Shown piece after piece: positions 11,489 to 12,868 of a stretch of DNA of 12,868 nt (position 1 is the first letter of the stretch; every line of letters starts with the position of its first letter). The notes beneath the pieces were generated by a model. It saw nothing but the letters and a program-made list of their open reading frames with translations. It ran no database searches and was not told the origin of the DNA. Source of the stretch: Deltaproteobacteria bacterium (lineage in GTDB: Bacteria; Myxococcota_A; Polyangia; JAAYKL01); contig JAABTR010000075.1 of NCBI GenBank assembly GCA_011389755.1, positions 1 through 12,868 on the forward strand. The letters run 5' to 3'. The translations under genes were made by a program, and so were the position numbers.

Positions 11489-12868
11489 TCAGTATGTAAT
11501 CCCTAAGACCACCTGTAAAGTCTGAGGGATATCGAGCTTTGTATCAGCCCGGAACAGGGCTTCCTCTTCGTCCTCGAGCAGCCCGGAGTACGGCGTGCCC
11601 TGAAAGGCTTTGAGGGGAAATAACACGCCGTACTTGATGCCCGCGTGAAAATTATCCGCCGAGACATACCTGAACTCCGCGTTGAGCTCAACACCCAAGT
11701 TGCCGGAATTGTTGTTGATGGTCGATTCGCCAAAAACGGCGCGGCTATAAACGACATCGGCCTGGAGCCACATCTTGCGCGGCTGGAGTTTTCCGTAGAA
11801 ATCGTAGCGCAGCCAGGGGTTGAAATAATAGGACTGGGAAACCGAGCCGAGGATGTGGTGGTACAAGATGAGATCGGTGTTGTAGGCCGGGTTGAACGCG
11901 AACGCGGTGTAGCTGCTGTCGTCGGGCCTGTTCAGCTGATCGTAGCTCGCCGGCGCCCGCAGCCCCTCCACGTCTTCGTCGCCCGAGGCAAAGCCGACCT
12001 CGAGGCCGAGCCGCAGCTGGTCGGACAAGAGGCCGTAGTCGATCTGGAGAACGCCGCCCACCTGCATGAGGCTGAGCGCCTTGGCGTCGTCGAAGTTTTC
12101 GAGGTTCCGATCCGGGTTCCCGACTTCTCCGAAGACCATGGCCAGCTCCAGCTCGAAGTGAAAAGTGTCGTACAAAAACTGGAACCACAGGTCCGGGGTC
12201 ACCGCCCACATGTCTCGCCGGTAGAAAACCGGCTCGGCGGTCTCACCCGCTCCTATCAAAGCCGGATCGGTGGGCACCTCATACGAGAGCACCTGCCAGC
12301 GGTAGGTGAGATAGAGCCCGGTGTTGATGAGCCAGTCTCCCCTCCTGAGCATCGCCAGCTGCTCTTCGGCGTCGTGCTTGTACGCGATGATGCCGGCGAG
12401 CTGGTAGGAGTCGTCCAGCTGCCCCAGGTCCAAAGGCCTGCCGGATGGGCCCGTGCCGGTGATCCCCTCGCCGGGGAAATCGAACGCCGGCGCGATCATC
12501 CAGTCGTTGATTTTGGTGACGAACATGAGCCGATCCACGGTGCTGCCGAAGTCCTGCTCCAGGCCGTTGCCGCTGTTGTGCAGCATGCCCAGACCCCAGT
12601 GATCTCCCATCCGGCCGAAGCGCAGCTGCCCAAGCGGCGTTAGCACCTCACCCCACGCCCGCCTCACCACGATCGCGTCGCCGGAGCCCGCAGGACCCAT
12701 GTCGTAGCCCTGCATCCGACCGGTCTCGATGGTGCTTGGCAAAAGGGGCACGAAGTTCTGCCAGTAGCGGGGCGTCGAGCCCAGCATCACATTGTCCAGG
12801 AAGTCGATCTGCGCCTGAACCCAGACCTCCTCGCTGATGTTCAAGGTCGGCTCCACGCGCAGCCGCAT
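11489..12868 (-). CDS. Outer-membrane beta-barrel-like protein, C-terminal part (5' end outside window)
   Basis: The frame is open to the window edge, so the ATG at 12868 is probably internal and the true start lies beyond. The 459 visible residues alternate polar and hydrophobic positions with many aromatics and glycines (for example GQLRFGRMGDHWGLGMLHNS and LRYDFYGKL), the look of a long transmembrane beta-barrel. It ends in VVLGITY, and a terminal aromatic residue is the usual outer-membrane assembly signal. From memory it resembles a family of large uncharacterised outer-membrane proteins of Myxococcota (TIGR04551), especially the opening segment with LRVEPTLNISEEV. I cannot confirm this without a profile search. 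No plug domain, lipobox or signal peptide is visible in the part shown. Substrate or structural role is unknown. Confidence 0.7.
   Translation of the reverse strand: MRLRVEPTLNISEEVWVQAQIDFLDNVMLGSTPRYWQNFVPLLPSTIETGRMQGYDMGPAGSGDAIVVRRAWGEVLTPLGQLRFGRMGDHWGLGMLHNSGNGLEQDFGSTVDRLMFVTKINDWMIAPAFDFPGEGITGTGPSGRPLDLGQLDDSYQLAGIIAYKHDAEEQLAMLRRGDWLINTGLYLTYRWQVLSYEVPTDPALIGAGETAEPVFYRRDMWAVTPDLWFQFLYDTFHFELELAMVFGEVGNPDRNLENFDDAKALSLMQVGGVLQIDYGLLSDQLRLGLEVGFASGDEDVEGLRAPASYDQLNRPDDSSYTAFAFNPAYNTDLILYHHILGSVSQSYYFNPWLRYDFYGKLQPRKMWLQADVVYSRAVFGESTINNNSGNLGVELNAEFRYVSADNFHAGIKYGVLFPLKAFQGTPYSGLLEDEEEALFRADTKLDIPQTLQVVLGITY

Overview
The window is a GC-rich piece of bacterial chromosome. Its mix of genes suggests the Myxococcota or a related deltaproteobacterial lineage: a multi-gene 2-oxoacid oxidoreductase redox operon, a helix-turn-helix/receiver fusion regulator, a lipoprotein of no recognised family, a small exported protein of a kind I associate with this group, and a large outer-membrane barrel protein. 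This placement is an inference from gene style; no rRNA or other phylogenetic marker is present. I see no tRNA, rRNA, CRISPR array, insertion sequence or prophage gene.

Layout. Positions 1-552 (+) hold the 3' end of a DinG/XPD-type DNA helicase. It converges, with only 13 bp between stop codons, on a six-gene minus-strand operon (566-5501). In transcription order the operon encodes the alpha, beta (thiamine-diphosphate) and gamma subunits of a 2-oxoacid:ferredoxin oxidoreductase, then a GltD-like FAD/NAD(P) iron-sulfur flavoprotein, then a NuoG/HoxU-like protein carrying one [2Fe-2S] and two [4Fe-4S] motifs, then a two-cluster ferredoxin. All five junctions are 4-bp ATGA overlaps, so the six products are probably made together and may form one complex. 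The likely job is oxidation of a 2-oxoacid to acyl-CoA with electrons passed through many Fe-S clusters to a pyridine nucleotide or another acceptor, or the reverse reaction. A divergently transcribed helix-turn-helix/receiver regulator (5622-6452, +) shares the 120-bp control region, which contains a TTTGCAA/TTGCAAA inverted repeat.

Positions 6493-7089 (-) encode a lipoprotein with its own convincing promoter. Upstream of it, 7152-10315 (-) is a translation-related pair: trpS with an unusual insertion of roughly 70 residues, and gatE, the archaeal-type Glu-tRNA(Gln) amidotransferase subunit E, joined by another ATGA overlap. The 270 bp before gatE hold a perfect TTGACA hexamer, a short palindrome and a possible unannotated 43-codon ORF. 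Next are a small exported protein (10586-10840, -) and an ArgR-family repressor (10900-11346, -), probably one transcription unit. The window ends in the C-terminal part of an outer-membrane beta-barrel-like protein (11489-12868, -).

The points most worth following up are the composite oxidoreductase with its unusual Fe-S subunits, the archaeal-type GatE in a bacterium without an adjacent gatD, the enlarged TrpS, and the possible small ORF before gatE.
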